Source of the DNA: [Mycobacterium] nativiensis
Lineage (GTDB): Bacteria; Actinomycetota; Actinomycetes; Mycobacteriales; Mycobacteriaceae
Length of the DNA stretch: 64,000 nt
NCBI RefSeq assembly: GCF_020172685.1
Contig: NZ_CP083986.1
Span: 4,358,158 to 4,422,157 of the forward strand
Direction: 5' to 3'
Each line of letters opens with the position of its first letter. Within the stretch, counting starts at the first letter, position 1. The translations under genes and the position numbers were made by a program. The notes beneath the pieces were generated by a model. The model saw nothing but the letters and a program-made list of their open reading frames with translations, was not told the origin of the DNA and made no database searches. Positions 1-8,466 of the stretch are shown here, one piece after another.

Positions 1-538
1 CGGCGGCTGGGTGGTCTGGGAACGCAGCGAACGCGAGGGCAACCCCGTTCTTGGCGGGCTACCGCTGCGCGAAGTACCCGGCGGCGAACAGATGCGCCTG
101 GGTGAGGCCCGCCGCGCGTTGGGGTGGTGGCTGGTCGGTTCGGCGCGAGCAATGCTGGCCCTGGCCCGCCAGCACGCACTGGACCGGGTGCAGTTCGGTA
201 AACCGATCGCCTCCTTCCAGGCCGTTCGGCATCGGCTCGCCGAAACCCTGGTCGCCATCGAGGGTGCCGAGGCCACCCTCACCGTGCCCGTCGTCGACAG
301 CCCGGACCTGACCTCCATGCTTGCCAAAGCCGCCGCGGGGAAGGCCGCGCTGACCGCGGCCAAGCACTGCCAGCAGGTGCTCGGCGGCGTCGGTTTCACC
401 GCGGAACACGATCTGCACCGCCACGTCGAGCGGGTACTGGTCCTGGACGGATTGCTCGGCAATGCCCGCGAATTGACCCGCCAGGTCGGTGGGGGTCTGC
501 GGGCCCGCGGCTCGGCGCCGCGACTGGTCAGCCTCTGA
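1..538 (+). CDS. Acyl-CoA dehydrogenase, C-terminal part (5' end outside window)
   Basis: The open frame enters from the left edge and ends with TGA at 536-538, so only about 178 C-terminal residues are visible. They are the helical C-terminal domain of an acyl-CoA dehydrogenase (FadE family, FAD-dependent alpha,beta-dehydrogenation of acyl-CoA). The stretch reading VLGGVGFTAEHDLHRH is the usual C-terminal signature around the FAD-contacting loop, and the preceding QFGKPIASFQA segment is also typical. It converges with another acyl-CoA dehydrogenase whose stop lies 22 bp away. Substrate unknown. Family call is firm; the start and N-terminal half cannot be judged. Confidence 0.85.
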   Translation, partial: GGWVVWERSEREGNPVLGGLPLREVPGGEQMRLGEARRALGWWLVGSARAMLALARQHALDRVQFGKPIASFQAVRHRLAETLVAIEGAEATLTVPVVDSPDLTSMLAKAAAGKAALTAAKHCQQVLGGVGFTAEHDLHRHVERVLVLDGLLGNARELTRQVGGGLRARGSAPRLVSL

Positions 539-560
539 CCGCGAGCAGTCGCCGGCTCTT

Positions 561-1736
561 CTACCCCCGCGGCAACCCCAGCACCCGCTGCGCGATGATG
601 TTGCGCTGAATCTCCGAGGTGCCACCGGCGATGGTCCCGGAAAAGCTGCGCAGATAACGGTCGAACCAGCTGCTGGTCGCGTGGTCCTCGTTCATCGGCG
701 TGTAGACCCCCGAGGTGGCCGGATGCGCCAGGGCGCCAACGCCGGCCGCGTCCAGCGCATGCTCGGCGGCGGTCTGCACCGCCTCGGAGCCCAACAGCTT
801 GAGCACCGAGAGTCCGGGGACGTCCTGCTCGCCGCGGGCCGCCTGGGCCAGTGCCACCGAGCCCAGCAGCCGCAGCGCCTGGTTGTCCATCAGCGTGGTG
901 GCGAAGTGGTCGCGGTCCAGCGGCCCGACCGGACGGAAGTCGTGGATCAGATCGCGCAGCCGGTCGGCGAAACTCATCCACAGCAGGGTGCGCTCATGCC
1001 CGAGCGAACCGTTGGCCACCCCCCACCCGCCGTTGAGCGGGCCCACCAGATTCTCCGCGGGCACCTGCACGTCGGTGAAGAACACCTCGTTGAAATCTAT
1101 GTCGTCGTGCGCGCACGCCGAGGCGAACGGCCGCCGCACCACGCCGGGTGCGTCAGTCGGGATCAGCAACACACTGATCCCCTTGTGCTTCGGGGCATCC
1201 GGGTCGGTCCGCACGAACGTCAACAGCACATCGGCGTCGTGCGCGCCCGATGTCCACACCTTCTGTCCGTTGACCACGAAATGGTCCCCGGAAAGCACCG
1301 CGCGGGTCTGCAGTCCGGCCAGGTCCGAGCCGGCGCCGGGCTCGCTCATGCCCAGCGACGCACTGATCTCGGCCCGCAGGATCGGCACCGCCCAGCGCCG
1401 TTTCTGTTCCTCGGTGCCGAACGACAGCAGCGACGCCGCGATGATGCCGACCCCCTGCGGATTGAAGCTGGGGTAGATCCGGCGCCGCGACAACTCTTCG
1501 GAGTGCACGTACTGCTGCAGGATCGTGGCGTTGCGGCCGCCGAACTCGGGCGGGTTGCCCGGCAACAGCCAGCCGTTGTCGAACAGCAGCCGCTGCCAGT
1601 GGCGCGCCCACTGCGGCACGTGCGAGCAGGATCGGGAACGTTCGATCGTGTCGGCCTCGGCCGGCAGATGCTCGTCGAGGAACGCGGCGAACTCCGCCCG
1701 GAAGTTCTCGACATCGGCATCGAAGGTGAGTTGCAC
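561..1736 (-). CDS. Acyl-CoA dehydrogenase (FadE-type)
   Basis: A full-length acyl-CoA dehydrogenase of 391 residues, the normal size for the family. The signature LGMSEPGAGSDLAG lies near residue 130 and the C-terminal AGGTSEIQRNIIAQRVLG is intact, so FAD and substrate binding look functional. I chose GTG at 1736 because GAGGA lies 6 nt upstream; a longer frame opens to 1832, but it would run through the palindrome at 1822-1836. It is transcribed away from a TetR gene, with the operator-like palindrome between them, so regulation by that TetR is likely. The expected reaction is introduction of a 2,3-double bond into an acyl-CoA in a beta-oxidation route; the substrate is unknown. Confidence 0.9.
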   Translation of the reverse strand: MQLTFDADVENFRAEFAAFLDEHLPAEADTIERSRSCSHVPQWARHWQRLLFDNGWLLPGNPPEFGGRNATILQQYVHSEELSRRRIYPSFNPQGVGIIAASLLSFGTEEQKRRWAVPILRAEISASLGMSEPGAGSDLAGLQTRAVLSGDHFVVNGQKVWTSGAHDADVLLTFVRTDPDAPKHKGISVLLIPTDAPGVVRRPFASACAHDDIDFNEVFFTDVQVPAENLVGPLNGGWGVANGSLGHERTLLWMSFADRLRDLIHDFRPVGPLDRDHFATTLMDNQALRLLGSVALAQAARGEQDVPGLSVLKLLGSEAVQTAAEHALDAAGVGALAHPATSGVYTPMNEDHATSSWFDRYLRSFSGTIAGGTSEIQRNIIAQRVLGLPRG

Positions 1737-1821
1737 CGACACTCCTCGGTTCGGGCGCCCCGGGATGTCCCGATCCGGATCGACTCGGATCTTGCGAGTC
1801 CGCTTCCATAGACGCAGCAAT

Positions 1822-1836
1822 GAGAATATCATTCTC
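1822..1836. promoter_or_regulatory. Operator-like palindrome GAGAAT-ATC-ATTCTC
   Basis: A perfect inverted repeat with 6-bp arms and a 3-bp spacer, lying between the divergent acyl-CoA dehydrogenase (start 1736) and TetR gene (start about 1955). The same arms recur at 13587-13601. Position and symmetry fit a TetR-family operator, presumably for the adjacent regulator; binding is inferred. Confidence 0.6.
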
Positions 1837-1954
1837 GGATGGAGAAGTTGCGATCTCGGAAACGGCGGCCCTTTGCCGGTGCGGCGCGTCGCCAGTCGGT
1901 TACCGTCCAGTACAGTTGCGCTATGTCTCGGCTACCGCACCGTCCGGAGTGCCG

Positions 1955-2608
1955 GTGACCAGTCCGAGTGAAGAACCGGCCTGGAAGCAGCGCGCGGTCG
2001 AACGCTCCATCAAGACGGCGAAGATTCGCGCAGCGCAACGCGTCCAGCGCTTTCTCGACGCCGCCCAGTCGATCATCATCGAGAAGGGCAGCACCGACTT
2101 CACCGTTCAGGAGGTCGTCGACCGCTCCCGTCAGTCACTGCGCAGCTTCTACCTGCAGTTCGACGGCAAACACGAGCTGCTGCTGGCCCTCTTCGAGGAC
2201 GCCCTGAGCCGCGCGGCCGACCAGATCCGCGCCGCGACGGCCAACCACCCCGATCCGATGGAACGCCTCAAGGTCGCCGTCGAGCTGCTCTTCGAGTCGT
2301 CGCGCCCGGACCCGGCCGCCAAGCGTCCGCTGTTCTCCGACTTCGCGCCCAGCCTGCTGCTGACCCACCCAGCCGAGGTCAGGGTCGCCCACGCCCCGCT
2401 GCTGTCGCTGCTCTCCGAGTTGACCGAACAGGCAGCCGAGGCCGGCCAGCTGCGTCCCGACGCCAACCCGCGGCGGGTGGCGGCGATGATCATGCAGACC
2501 GTCTTGTTCAACGCTCAATCCAGCCCCGCCTCAACCGATCCGGCGGTCAATCCGCTGACCGCCGACGAGGTCTGGGACTTCTGCGCGCACGGCTTCGGCC
2601 GTAACTGA
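1955..2608 (+). CDS. TetR/AcrR-family transcriptional regulator
   Basis: About 217 residues. The N-terminal helix-turn-helix is recognisable from the run FLDAAQSIIIEKGSTDFTVQ followed by VVDRSRQSLRSFYLQFDGKHELL, the TetR pattern in which helix 3 ends with a FYxxFxxKxxL motif. The C-terminal half is a helical ligand-binding domain without further assignment. The start is uncertain: GTG at 1955 has GGAG 5 nt upstream, GTG at 1949 is also possible, and the frame stays open to 1820. It is divergent from an acyl-CoA dehydrogenase and is probably the local repressor acting at GAGAATNNNATTCTC. The ligand may be an acyl-CoA intermediate, by analogy with other TetR regulators of fad genes; that is inference. 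Confidence 0.85.
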   Translation: MTSPSEEPAWKQRAVERSIKTAKIRAAQRVQRFLDAAQSIIIEKGSTDFTVQEVVDRSRQSLRSFYLQFDGKHELLLALFEDALSRAADQIRAATANHPDPMERLKVAVELLFESSRPDPAAKRPLFSDFAPSLLLTHPAEVRVAHAPLLSLLSELTEQAAEAGQLRPDANPRRVAAMIMQTVLFNAQSSPASTDPAVNPLTADEVWDFCAHGFGRN

Positions 2609-2725
2609 CCTTCACCCCCACCAGCGCGCCCGATCGATTAGGCGGACGCGCGGTTTTGCCGTGCCGGTTCGCGGCCGCGACCACCGTGAACATCGCGCAC
2701 TCAACCCTGGACATCGGATGACGAA

Positions 2726-2778
2726 GCGCATACTCTCATGCGCGAACGTAATTATCGGTTAATGAGAAGGGGATTTTC
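2726..2778. promoter_or_regulatory. Promoter region of the aldehyde dehydrogenase with two symmetric elements
   Basis: GCGCAT at 2726-2731 and ATGCGC at 2738-2743 form a perfect inverted repeat around a 6-bp spacer. Downstream, GAGAAGGGGATTTTC at 2764-2778 matches the GAGAATNNNATTCTC operator at 10 of 12 arm positions and overlaps the ribosome binding site (AGAAGGGGA). The second element may be a weaker copy of the operator, or chance overlap with the Shine-Dalgarno sequence. The rest of 2609-2725 shows nothing clear. Confidence 0.35.
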
Positions 2779-2779
2779 C

Positions 2780-4237
2780 ATGTCGGTTCAGACGGTGTTG
2801 GATGACATCCGGAAGGTCCCCGGCACCGGTGACGTGATTCCGATCATCGATCCGGCCACCGAAGAACAGATCAGCGAGTTCACCGACTGCGGACCCGAGG
2901 CCGTCAACGACGCGGTCGCCCGGGCCAAGGCCACCGCCGAGTCCGGGGTGTGGTCGCAGATGGCCGACTACGACCGGGCCCGGGTGCTGTGGAAGATCGC
3001 TGATCTCATCGACGAGAACGCCGAGGTCCTGGCCGAACTCGAGTCGGTCAATGCCGGCATCCCCGCCTCCCAGGCCGCCATCATCACCAAGGTGGGCTCG
3101 GAGTGGTTCCGCTACTACGCCGGCTGGTGCACCAAGATCGACGGCATCGCTCGCGACGTGAACACCGGCGGACTGACCGGTATCGAGTCCCACCAGCACG
3201 TCTACACGCTGCGGGAGCCCTACGACGTTGTGGGACTGATCTTCCCGTGGAACGGACCGGTCTTCAACTTCTGTGCCAAGTTGGCGCCGTCGCTGGCCGC
3301 GGGCTGCAGCAGCGTCGTCAAGCCGGCCGAGGAGACCCCGCTGTCGGCACTGGTCCTGGACCGCATCCTGCACGAGGCCGGGGTCCCCGACGGCGTGGTC
3401 AACATGGTGCTCGGCTACGGCCACACCGCCGGTGCGGCGATCACCGCGCACCCCGACGTCGACAAGGTCGCGTTCACCGGGTCCACCGAGGTCGGCCGGG
3501 AGATCGTGCGCGCCTCGGCCGCAAGCAATCTCAACAAGGTGACCCTCGAGCTCGGTGGCAAGTCACCGGTGCTGATCTATGACGACGCAGACCTCGACAT
3601 GGCCATCACCATGGCGGCGTTCGGCACCTTCGTGCACTCCGGGCAGGCCTGCGTGTGCGGCTCGCGCATCTTCGCCCAGCGCGGTGTCTACGAGCGGGTC
3701 GTGGAAGGCATGGCCAACATGGCCAACATGATGCAGCTCGGCGGCCCCAAGGACGAGGGCGTCATGGTCGGACCGCTGATCAGCCAGAAGCAGCTCACCA
3801 GGGTGCTCGGCTACCTCGAGCAGGGCAGGGCCGACGGCAACGAGCTCATCACCGGTGGTCACCGGCTGGACCGCAAGGGCTACTTCGTGCACCCCACCGT
3901 GGTCACCAATGTCGACCCCGACTCCAGCCGGCTGTTCCAGGAGGAGATCTTCGGCCCGGTGGTCACGATCCTGCCGTTCGACGACGACGACGAGGCGATC
4001 GCCTTGGCCAACAACAGCACCTACGGGCTGGCGGCCACCGCATGGACGACCAACCTCGGCCGGGCACACCGGCTGGCCAAGCGCCTCAAGGCCGGAACCG
4101 TGGGACTGAACTGCCAGATGCAGTTCGACCACTCGATGCCGTTCGGCGGCTACAAGCAGTCCGGCTGGGGCTACGAGTCCGGCAAGGCCGGCATCGAGAC
4201 CTACCTGCAGACGAAGATCGTCTGGACGCAGATGTAG
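2780..4237 (+). CDS. NAD(P)-dependent aldehyde dehydrogenase
   Basis: A 485-residue aldehyde dehydrogenase that oxidises an aldehyde to a carboxylic acid. The catalytic set is complete: Asn158 in FPWN, Glu257 in LELGGKSP and nucleophile Cys291 in SGQACVCG. The coenzyme-site FTGSTEVGR motif and the C-terminal FGGYKQSGWG motif are also present. ATG at 2780 is supported by AGAAGGGGA 7 nt upstream; an in-frame upstream start at 2738 lacks a ribosome site. It is followed after 21 bp by an NAD-binding reductase-like gene, likely co-transcribed. Within this catabolic region it probably clears an aldehyde intermediate; the substrate is not deducible. Confidence 0.93.
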   Translation: MSVQTVLDDIRKVPGTGDVIPIIDPATEEQISEFTDCGPEAVNDAVARAKATAESGVWSQMADYDRARVLWKIADLIDENAEVLAELESVNAGIPASQAAIITKVGSEWFRYYAGWCTKIDGIARDVNTGGLTGIESHQHVYTLREPYDVVGLIFPWNGPVFNFCAKLAPSLAAGCSSVVKPAEETPLSALVLDRILHEAGVPDGVVNMVLGYGHTAGAAITAHPDVDKVAFTGSTEVGREIVRASAASNLNKVTLELGGKSPVLIYDDADLDMAITMAAFGTFVHSGQACVCGSRIFAQRGVYERVVEGMANMANMMQLGGPKDEGVMVGPLISQKQLTRVLGYLEQGRADGNELITGGHRLDRKGYFVHPTVVTNVDPDSSRLFQEEIFGPVVTILPFDDDDEAIALANNSTYGLAATAWTTNLGRAHRLAKRLKAGTVGLNCQMQFDHSMPFGGYKQSGWGYESGKAGIETYLQTKIVWTQM

Positions 4238-4258
4238 CCCGGACTGGAACACGCTGAC

Positions 4259-5335
4259 ATGGCACACATGGCGAACACCCCGTATCGGATCGTCCAGTGG
4301 ACGACCGGCAACGTCGGCAAGAGTGCGGTCCGCGCGATCGCCGCCAACCCCGATTACGAACTGGTCGGGCTCTTCTCGTGGTCGGCCGACAAGGCCGGCC
4401 GAGACGCCGGGGAGCTGGTCGGTATCGACCCGCTCGGTGTCACCGCGACCAACGACACCGCGGCGCTGCTGGCGCTCAAACCCGACTGCGTCGTCTACAA
4501 CCCGATGTGGATCAACGTCGACGAGCTGGTGGAGATCCTGTCCGCGGGCGTCAATGTGGTGACATCGGCGTCGTTCATCACCGGACACAATCTCGGGGCC
4601 GACCGGGACCGACTCGAAAAGGCCTGCCGTGACGGCGGTTCCACCCTGTTCGGCTCCGGCGTCAGTCCGGGCTTCGCCGAGTTGCTGGCCATCGTCGCGG
4701 CGACGGGCTGCGACCGGGTCGACAAGGTCACCATCACCGAGTCCGCCGACACCACCCTGTATGACTCCCCCGACACCGAGCGCCCGGTGGGGTTCGGCAC
4801 CGCGATCGACGACCCCGGACTGGCGCCGATGGCCGCCAACGGAACGGCGGTCTTCGCCGAAGCCGTCCGGCTGGTGGCCGACGCGATCGGCGTCGAACTC
4901 GACGAGATCACCTGCGTTGCCGAATACGCGCAGACCACAGCGGATCTGCCGATGGCGTCGTGGACGATCCCGGCCGGCCATGTGGCCGGTGTGTTCGCCA
5001 GCTGGCAGGGCATCGTCGACGGCAAGACGGTCATCGACATCAATGTGCGGTGGCGCAAGGGTCAGACACTGGAGCCGGACTGGCAGATGGACGGCGACGG
5101 CTGGAAGATCACCATCGACGGGCGCCCGACGGTGAACATGCAGGTCGGCTTCACCCCGCCGCAGGACATGATCGAAAACGCCACCAGCATCGACGATTTC
5201 TTCGAGCTCGGTCACATCATGACGGCGATGCCGCCGATCAACGCCATCCCGGCCGTGGTCGCCGCCGCGCCCGGCATCGCCACCTACAACGATCTGTCGT
5301 TGACCCTGCCGCGGGGCCGGGCTCACCAGAGATAG
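4259..5335 (+). CDS. NAD(P)-binding dihydrodipicolinate reductase-like protein
   Basis: 358 residues, starting with a Rossmann fold: VQWTTGNVGKSAVRAI resembles the GxxGxxG nucleotide loop of DapB-type reductases. Mycobacteria carry many paralogues annotated as dihydrodipicolinate reductase-like or diaminopentanoate dehydrogenase-like. They are not the lysine-pathway enzyme: this protein is about 100 residues longer and the DapB signature is not apparent. The start may be ATG 4259 or ATG 4268; neither has a strong ribosome site. It follows the aldehyde dehydrogenase, suggesting an oxidoreductase step on the same substrate. Its 3' end overlaps the convergent subunit IV-like gene by 13 bp. Exact reaction unknown. 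Confidence 0.75.
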   Translation: MAHMANTPYRIVQWTTGNVGKSAVRAIAANPDYELVGLFSWSADKAGRDAGELVGIDPLGVTATNDTAALLALKPDCVVYNPMWINVDELVEILSAGVNVVTSASFITGHNLGADRDRLEKACRDGGSTLFGSGVSPGFAELLAIVAATGCDRVDKVTITESADTTLYDSPDTERPVGFGTAIDDPGLAPMAANGTAVFAEAVRLVADAIGVELDEITCVAEYAQTTADLPMASWTIPAGHVAGVFASWQGIVDGKTVIDINVRWRKGQTLEPDWQMDGDGWKITIDGRPTVNMQVGFTPPQDMIENATSIDDFFELGHIMTAMPPINAIPAVVAAAPGIATYNDLSLTLPRGRAHQR

Positions 5336-5622
5336 ATCACCAGCACCGACACCCACAGCAGCGCCTGCCAGGCGTCGGTGGCGCGGCGCAGCCAGAGCGG
5401 TGCCGTTCGCACCTCCATGAAGTTGCTGATGATCAACCGGGCCTTGACGGCCGACAGCGCGATCACCAGGCAGGTGATGGGGATACTCGGTTCGACGTAC
5501 CTGTCGGCGTGCCCCGGCGACAGCCACCAAGCCAGCACGGTGATGACCACCAGGACCAGCCAGGTGAGGCTGGTCAGACGCTCCGGCCGATGGGCGAACA
5601 TCGATGGTGGCTGTGCGGTCAC
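5323..5622 (-). CDS. Small membrane protein, cytochrome c oxidase subunit IV-like
   Basis: 99 residues with about three predicted transmembrane segments (LTWLVLVVITVLAWWL, ITCLVIALSAVKARLII and a C-terminal LLWVSVLVIYLW). The central KARLIISNFMEVR resembles the conserved KxxLixxyFMelR stretch of prokaryotic cytochrome oxidase subunit IV and NorF-like proteins. The start is GTG at 5622 with GAGGTGA upstream overlapping the stop of the preceding gene, so it is translationally coupled to the subunit III-like gene. It is the last gene of a four-gene membrane operon. No catalytic subunit I is nearby, so the partner is unknown. Confidence 0.75.
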   Translation of the reverse strand: MTAQPPSMFAHRPERLTSLTWLVLVVITVLAWWLSPGHADRYVEPSIPITCLVIALSAVKARLIISNFMEVRTAPLWLRRATDAWQALLWVSVLVIYLW

Positions 5623-5628
5623 GCCGAT

Positions 5629-6228
5629 TCACCTCATCACGTAGAGCAGTGCGAATATCACGACCCAGAGCAGATCGACCATGTGCCAATAGGTCGCGCC
5701 CTGTTCGACCATGCTGATCCGGGCCCGGCGCGGATTGCGCAGGTCGCGGATCACCACGCCGAGAATGATCAGGCCCAGGGCCACATGGAACAGGTGCACC
5801 CCGGTCAGGACGTAGTAGAAGCTGAAGAAGGTACTCGAATTGGTGTATCCCGCTTGGATTTCAGCGGTCCATTCATAGACCTTGATGACCGCGAACCCCA
5901 CACCGCAGAACATCGCCCCGCGGACCAGGCCGATGGCGCCGCCCCGATTGCCGGACCGGGCCGCATGCACACTCTCGACGACCAGCCACGAGCTGGTGAT
6001 CAGCACAATGGTGTTGACGACGCCGAGGGTGATGTTGAGGTGTTGCTGATCGGCCAGAAACTCCGCGGGCGCCTTCGCCCGAAACACCATGTACGCCACG
6101 AAGTAACAGCCGAAGATGAACAGATCACCCAGCACCATGAACCACATGTGCCCGTCACCGGGCAGGTGAGTCGCCGGGCGCCGTGGGCGGCCGGCCTCAA
6201 CCCGACGCAGTGTTCGTTGGTCAGTCAT
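5629..6228 (-). CDS. Cytochrome c oxidase subunit III-like protein (CtaE/NorE type)
   Basis: About 199 residues with five membrane spans, the length of bacterial subunit III and NorE proteins. Recognisable features are the N-terminal HMWFMVLGDLFIFGCYFVAY span, the FFSFYYVLTGVHLFHVALG helix and the C-terminal YWHMVDLLWVVIFALLYV helix, the standard subunit III ending. ATG at 6228 follows an in-frame TTG. Subunit III normally stabilises the haem-copper oxidase core; here no subunit I or II gene is in the operon, which makes it an orphan, possibly serving another oxidase or a membrane-bound oxygenase. The operon lies behind two TetR-type operators. Confidence 0.88.
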   Translation of the reverse strand: MTDQRTLRRVEAGRPRRPATHLPGDGHMWFMVLGDLFIFGCYFVAYMVFRAKAPAEFLADQQHLNITLGVVNTIVLITSSWLVVESVHAARSGNRGGAIGLVRGAMFCGVGFAVIKVYEWTAEIQAGYTNSSTFFSFYYVLTGVHLFHVALGLIILGVVIRDLRNPRRARISMVEQGATYWHMVDLLWVVIFALLYVMR

Positions 6229-6249
6229 CAAATGCGCCCCCAGCCGGAG

Positions 6250-7008
6250 TCAGACGATCGGTGGTGAGTCGACGGGCTCACGAGCTCCCGTCACCTGAAG
6301 GAATGCGATCAGCGCCGCCAACCAGACGCAGAAGACGACGACCGCGATGTAGAACGTGATGATCCCGTTCCAGGCGAACGCACCGGAGTCGAAGAGCCAC
6401 ATCTGGCTGGCGATCACCTCGGTGACGATCTGCCAGATACTCACGTAGGCAAACCATTTGGGGAAGATGTTGTTCTTGTCGTAGAAGATCGCGATGGCCA
6501 GGCTGAAGTAGGCGGCGGTGAAGCAGCCCAGCGAGCCGTTGTAGGACAGCATTCCCAGGTCGTAGAAGAACCGCACCATCTCCGGGTCACGGTCCGGCCG
6601 GAACGCCCCGAGCGAGTAGCACAGGATCACCATCTGGAAGCCGGGGACGGCTCCAACCGCCATCCCGCCGATGTAGGCGTAGGCCAGCACCGAACCCGAT
6701 GTCATCCGCATCATGTGGTATCCGACCAGGCCGTTGGAGATCGCGGCCCCGCCGGTGATGGCCAGCAGCAACACGAAGCCGAAGTGCATGCTCGTCGCGT
6801 GCTGGACGAACCAGGCCTGCATCGCCTCTGGGCCCACGTCGGGCCGGGGCGGCGGTGTCACCCGGCCCAGCAGGCACACCCCCAGGCCCATCAGCCCGTA
6901 GAACACCACGAAGATCCACCACACCAGGCGCACATCGGGTTTGCCCGTATCGGGCGGCGGGGTGGCTGCTGCGATGTCGTCGCCGTAAAGGAGGGTGGCG
7001 ATGTTCAC
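6250..7008 (-). CDS. Integral membrane protein of unknown function
   Basis: 252 residues with about six membrane helices. The first is VWWIFVVFYGLMGLGVCLL, the last FYIAVVVFCVWLAALIAFL. It is similar in architecture to the next gene upstream: both have a large loop after helix 1 rich in proline, then HAT or QHR, then an FRPDRDPE / FRSDRSPE loop in the middle. They look like distant paralogues that may form a heterodimer. The start overlaps the stop of that partner by 4 bp. I do not recognise a catalytic family; conserved histidines (QHATSMHFG) could bind metal or haem, which is speculation. Downstream come subunit III- and IV-like genes. Confidence 0.7.
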   Translation of the reverse strand: MNIATLLYGDDIAAATPPPDTGKPDVRLVWWIFVVFYGLMGLGVCLLGRVTPPPRPDVGPEAMQAWFVQHATSMHFGFVLLLAITGGAAISNGLVGYHMMRMTSGSVLAYAYIGGMAVGAVPGFQMVILCYSLGAFRPDRDPEMVRFFYDLGMLSYNGSLGCFTAAYFSLAIAIFYDKNNIFPKWFAYVSIWQIVTEVIASQMWLFDSGAFAWNGIITFYIAVVVFCVWLAALIAFLQVTGAREPVDSPPIV

Positions 7009-7757
7009 CGCAGCACACCCTCGGCAACGCCCTGCCGGTACAGGGCATCTCGCAGCGCGAAGAACATCGCGAACACGAACACCGCGAACGCCCCGTTACG
7101 CACCCAGAACGAGACGAGACCGTCCCAGGCCAGCGGCCCGGTTTTGAACACGGTCGCGGCGACCGACGGCAGCATCGCCAGCGCGGTGATCACGGACAGG
7201 TGAGCCACCCAGCGCGGGAAGACCGGATGGGGGCCCCGGTCGGCGTAGACCGCACACGCCAGCATCGCGAACTGCCCCACGATCATTCCGACCGGCGCGA
7301 TGAACGACATCCACGCCAGGTCGTTGAGCGCCTCGATCACCTCGGGGCTGCGGTCGGACCGAAACGCCGCCACCCCGAAGAAGATGTTGGACAGTGCGAA
7401 AAGCGTTGCGCCGCTGACCACCGCCGCCAGATATCCGTAGGCGAATACATGACTCTGGGTGGACATCCGTTTCATCTGACCCACGACCAGCACCAGGAAC
7501 GGCACGATCATGATCCCGCACAGGTTGAATCCGACCATGCTGAGCCGGATCCACGACCGGTGCTGGTCGTAGAACTGCGCCACCTGCGCCGCGGACATGG
7601 TCGGGGACATCGGCGGGAAGAACCCGGGGAAGGTTGCGAACAGCACCAGCAGCACAGCACCGACAGCCGGGCCGGACCACAACAACACCAACTGGGCGCG
7701 GAATGCCGCGGCCTGGGGCGTCTCCTCCGCCTCGGCGAGTATCTGCATGGCACTCAT
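7005..7757 (-). CDS. Integral membrane protein of unknown function, paralogue of its neighbour
   Basis: 250 residues, about six membrane helices (for example LWSGPAVGAVLLVLFATF near residue 30 and a C-terminal AFAVFVFAMFFALRDAL). The central AAFRSDRSPEVIEALNDLAWMSF loop matches the corresponding loop of the following gene (AFRPDRDPEMVRFFYDLG), so the two are probably duplicated copies. It is first in the operon that continues with the second copy and the oxidase subunit III- and IV-like genes. Two palindromic operators lie 53-100 bp upstream of its start, implying TetR control. Function unknown. Confidence 0.7.
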   Translation of the reverse strand: MSAMQILAEAEETPQAAAFRAQLVLLWSGPAVGAVLLVLFATFPGFFPPMSPTMSAAQVAQFYDQHRSWIRLSMVGFNLCGIMIVPFLVLVVGQMKRMSTQSHVFAYGYLAAVVSGATLFALSNIFFGVAAFRSDRSPEVIEALNDLAWMSFIAPVGMIVGQFAMLACAVYADRGPHPVFPRWVAHLSVITALAMLPSVAATVFKTGPLAWDGLVSFWVRNGAFAVFVFAMFFALRDALYRQGVAEGVLR

Positions 7758-7809
7758 CCCCTTCTGATCGGCGGGCGTCAGCAGGCGGTCGACGGCGGAG
7801 CGCGCATCT

Positions 7810-7856
7810 CCCCCTAGCCGATCGGCTATTCGAAAGATAGCCGATCGGCTAGGGGG
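7810..7856. promoter_or_regulatory. Double operator: two TAGCCGATCGGCTA palindromes in a large inverted repeat
   Basis: Two perfect 14-bp palindromes TAGCCGATCGGCTA lie at 7815-7828 and 7838-7851 (centres 23 bp apart). They are flanked by CCCCC and GGGGG, so 7810-7829 and 7837-7856 form one 20-bp inverted repeat. They lie upstream of the membrane-protein operon (first start 7757). A third copy with one mismatch is at 8467-8480, before the TetR gene. The match strongly suggests operators of that TetR. Confidence 0.8.
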
Positions 7857-7877
7857 CGGTCAACGCCTGGGGCGAAG

Positions 7878-8456
7878 TCATCGGGGATCGATGAAACGCT
7901 TGGTGAGGCGGAGCAATTGAGCGCGCAGGGTGTCATCGTCGATGTCCCCCACCAGGGGATGCATCACCCCGACGGCAATGGCGCCCGACAACATCGCCGC
8001 CGACACCACGGCGTCGTCGCCGGCGTCACCGACGAGCACCCCGTACAGCCGCGCGATGAACTGCTGGAACGGCTGATGTTCGGCCAACAGCCGGACGATC
8101 ACCGGATCGAACTGCAAGGTGCTCGCCACGCCACGCCGGCGCACCGTCATGTCGATGACACCCTCGAGCAACAGTTCCCGGGCCCGCGGTCGGCTCTGCT
8201 CGGCTTCGGCGACCTCGAGCGCCTCCTCCAAGGCGCCCAACTCCCGCTCGGTGAGCGCGACCACGATCTCTTCCTTGGTCTTGAACTGGTGATAGACCGC
8301 CGCCTTGGTCACCCCGATCGCGTCGGCGATCATCTGCAGCGACGTACCGCCGACGCCGTTATCGCCGATCAACGCCAGCGCGGCGTCGAGAATGCGGGTC
8401 TGCGCCGCGCTGCGGGCGATGAAGCGGAACCCGCCTGCGGCGGGAGTGAAGGCCAT
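7878..8456 (-). CDS. TetR/AcrR-family transcriptional regulator
   Basis: 192 residues. The N-terminal DNA-binding domain runs from ILDAALALIGDNGVGGTSLQ through IADAIGVTKAAVYHQFKTKEEIV, a clear TetR helix-turn-helix. The C-terminal domain is helical and unassigned. ATG at 8456. It lies between the MeaB-like gene upstream and the oxidase-type membrane operon downstream, all on one strand. Copies of TAGCCRATCGGCTA lie immediately before its own start (8467-8480) and before the membrane operon (7815-7851). It is therefore probably an autorepressor that also controls the membrane operon. The ligand is unknown. Confidence 0.92.
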   Translation of the reverse strand: MAFTPAAGGFRFIARSAAQTRILDAALALIGDNGVGGTSLQMIADAIGVTKAAVYHQFKTKEEIVVALTERELGALEEALEVAEAEQSRPRARELLLEGVIDMTVRRRGVASTLQFDPVIVRLLAEHQPFQQFIARLYGVLVGDAGDDAVVSAAMLSGAIAVGVMHPLVGDIDDDTLRAQLLRLTKRFIDPR

Positions 8457-8466
8457 GCGACGAGAG

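Noticed and set aside
489..1811. Long plus-strand open frame of 440 codons
   Set aside because: It is antisense to an intact acyl-CoA dehydrogenase; the composition is Arg/His/Gln-rich, typical of a GC-rich shadow frame.
3563..5689. Minus-strand open frame of 708 codons
   Set aside because: Antisense to the aldehyde dehydrogenase and the reductase-like gene; no recognisable domain.
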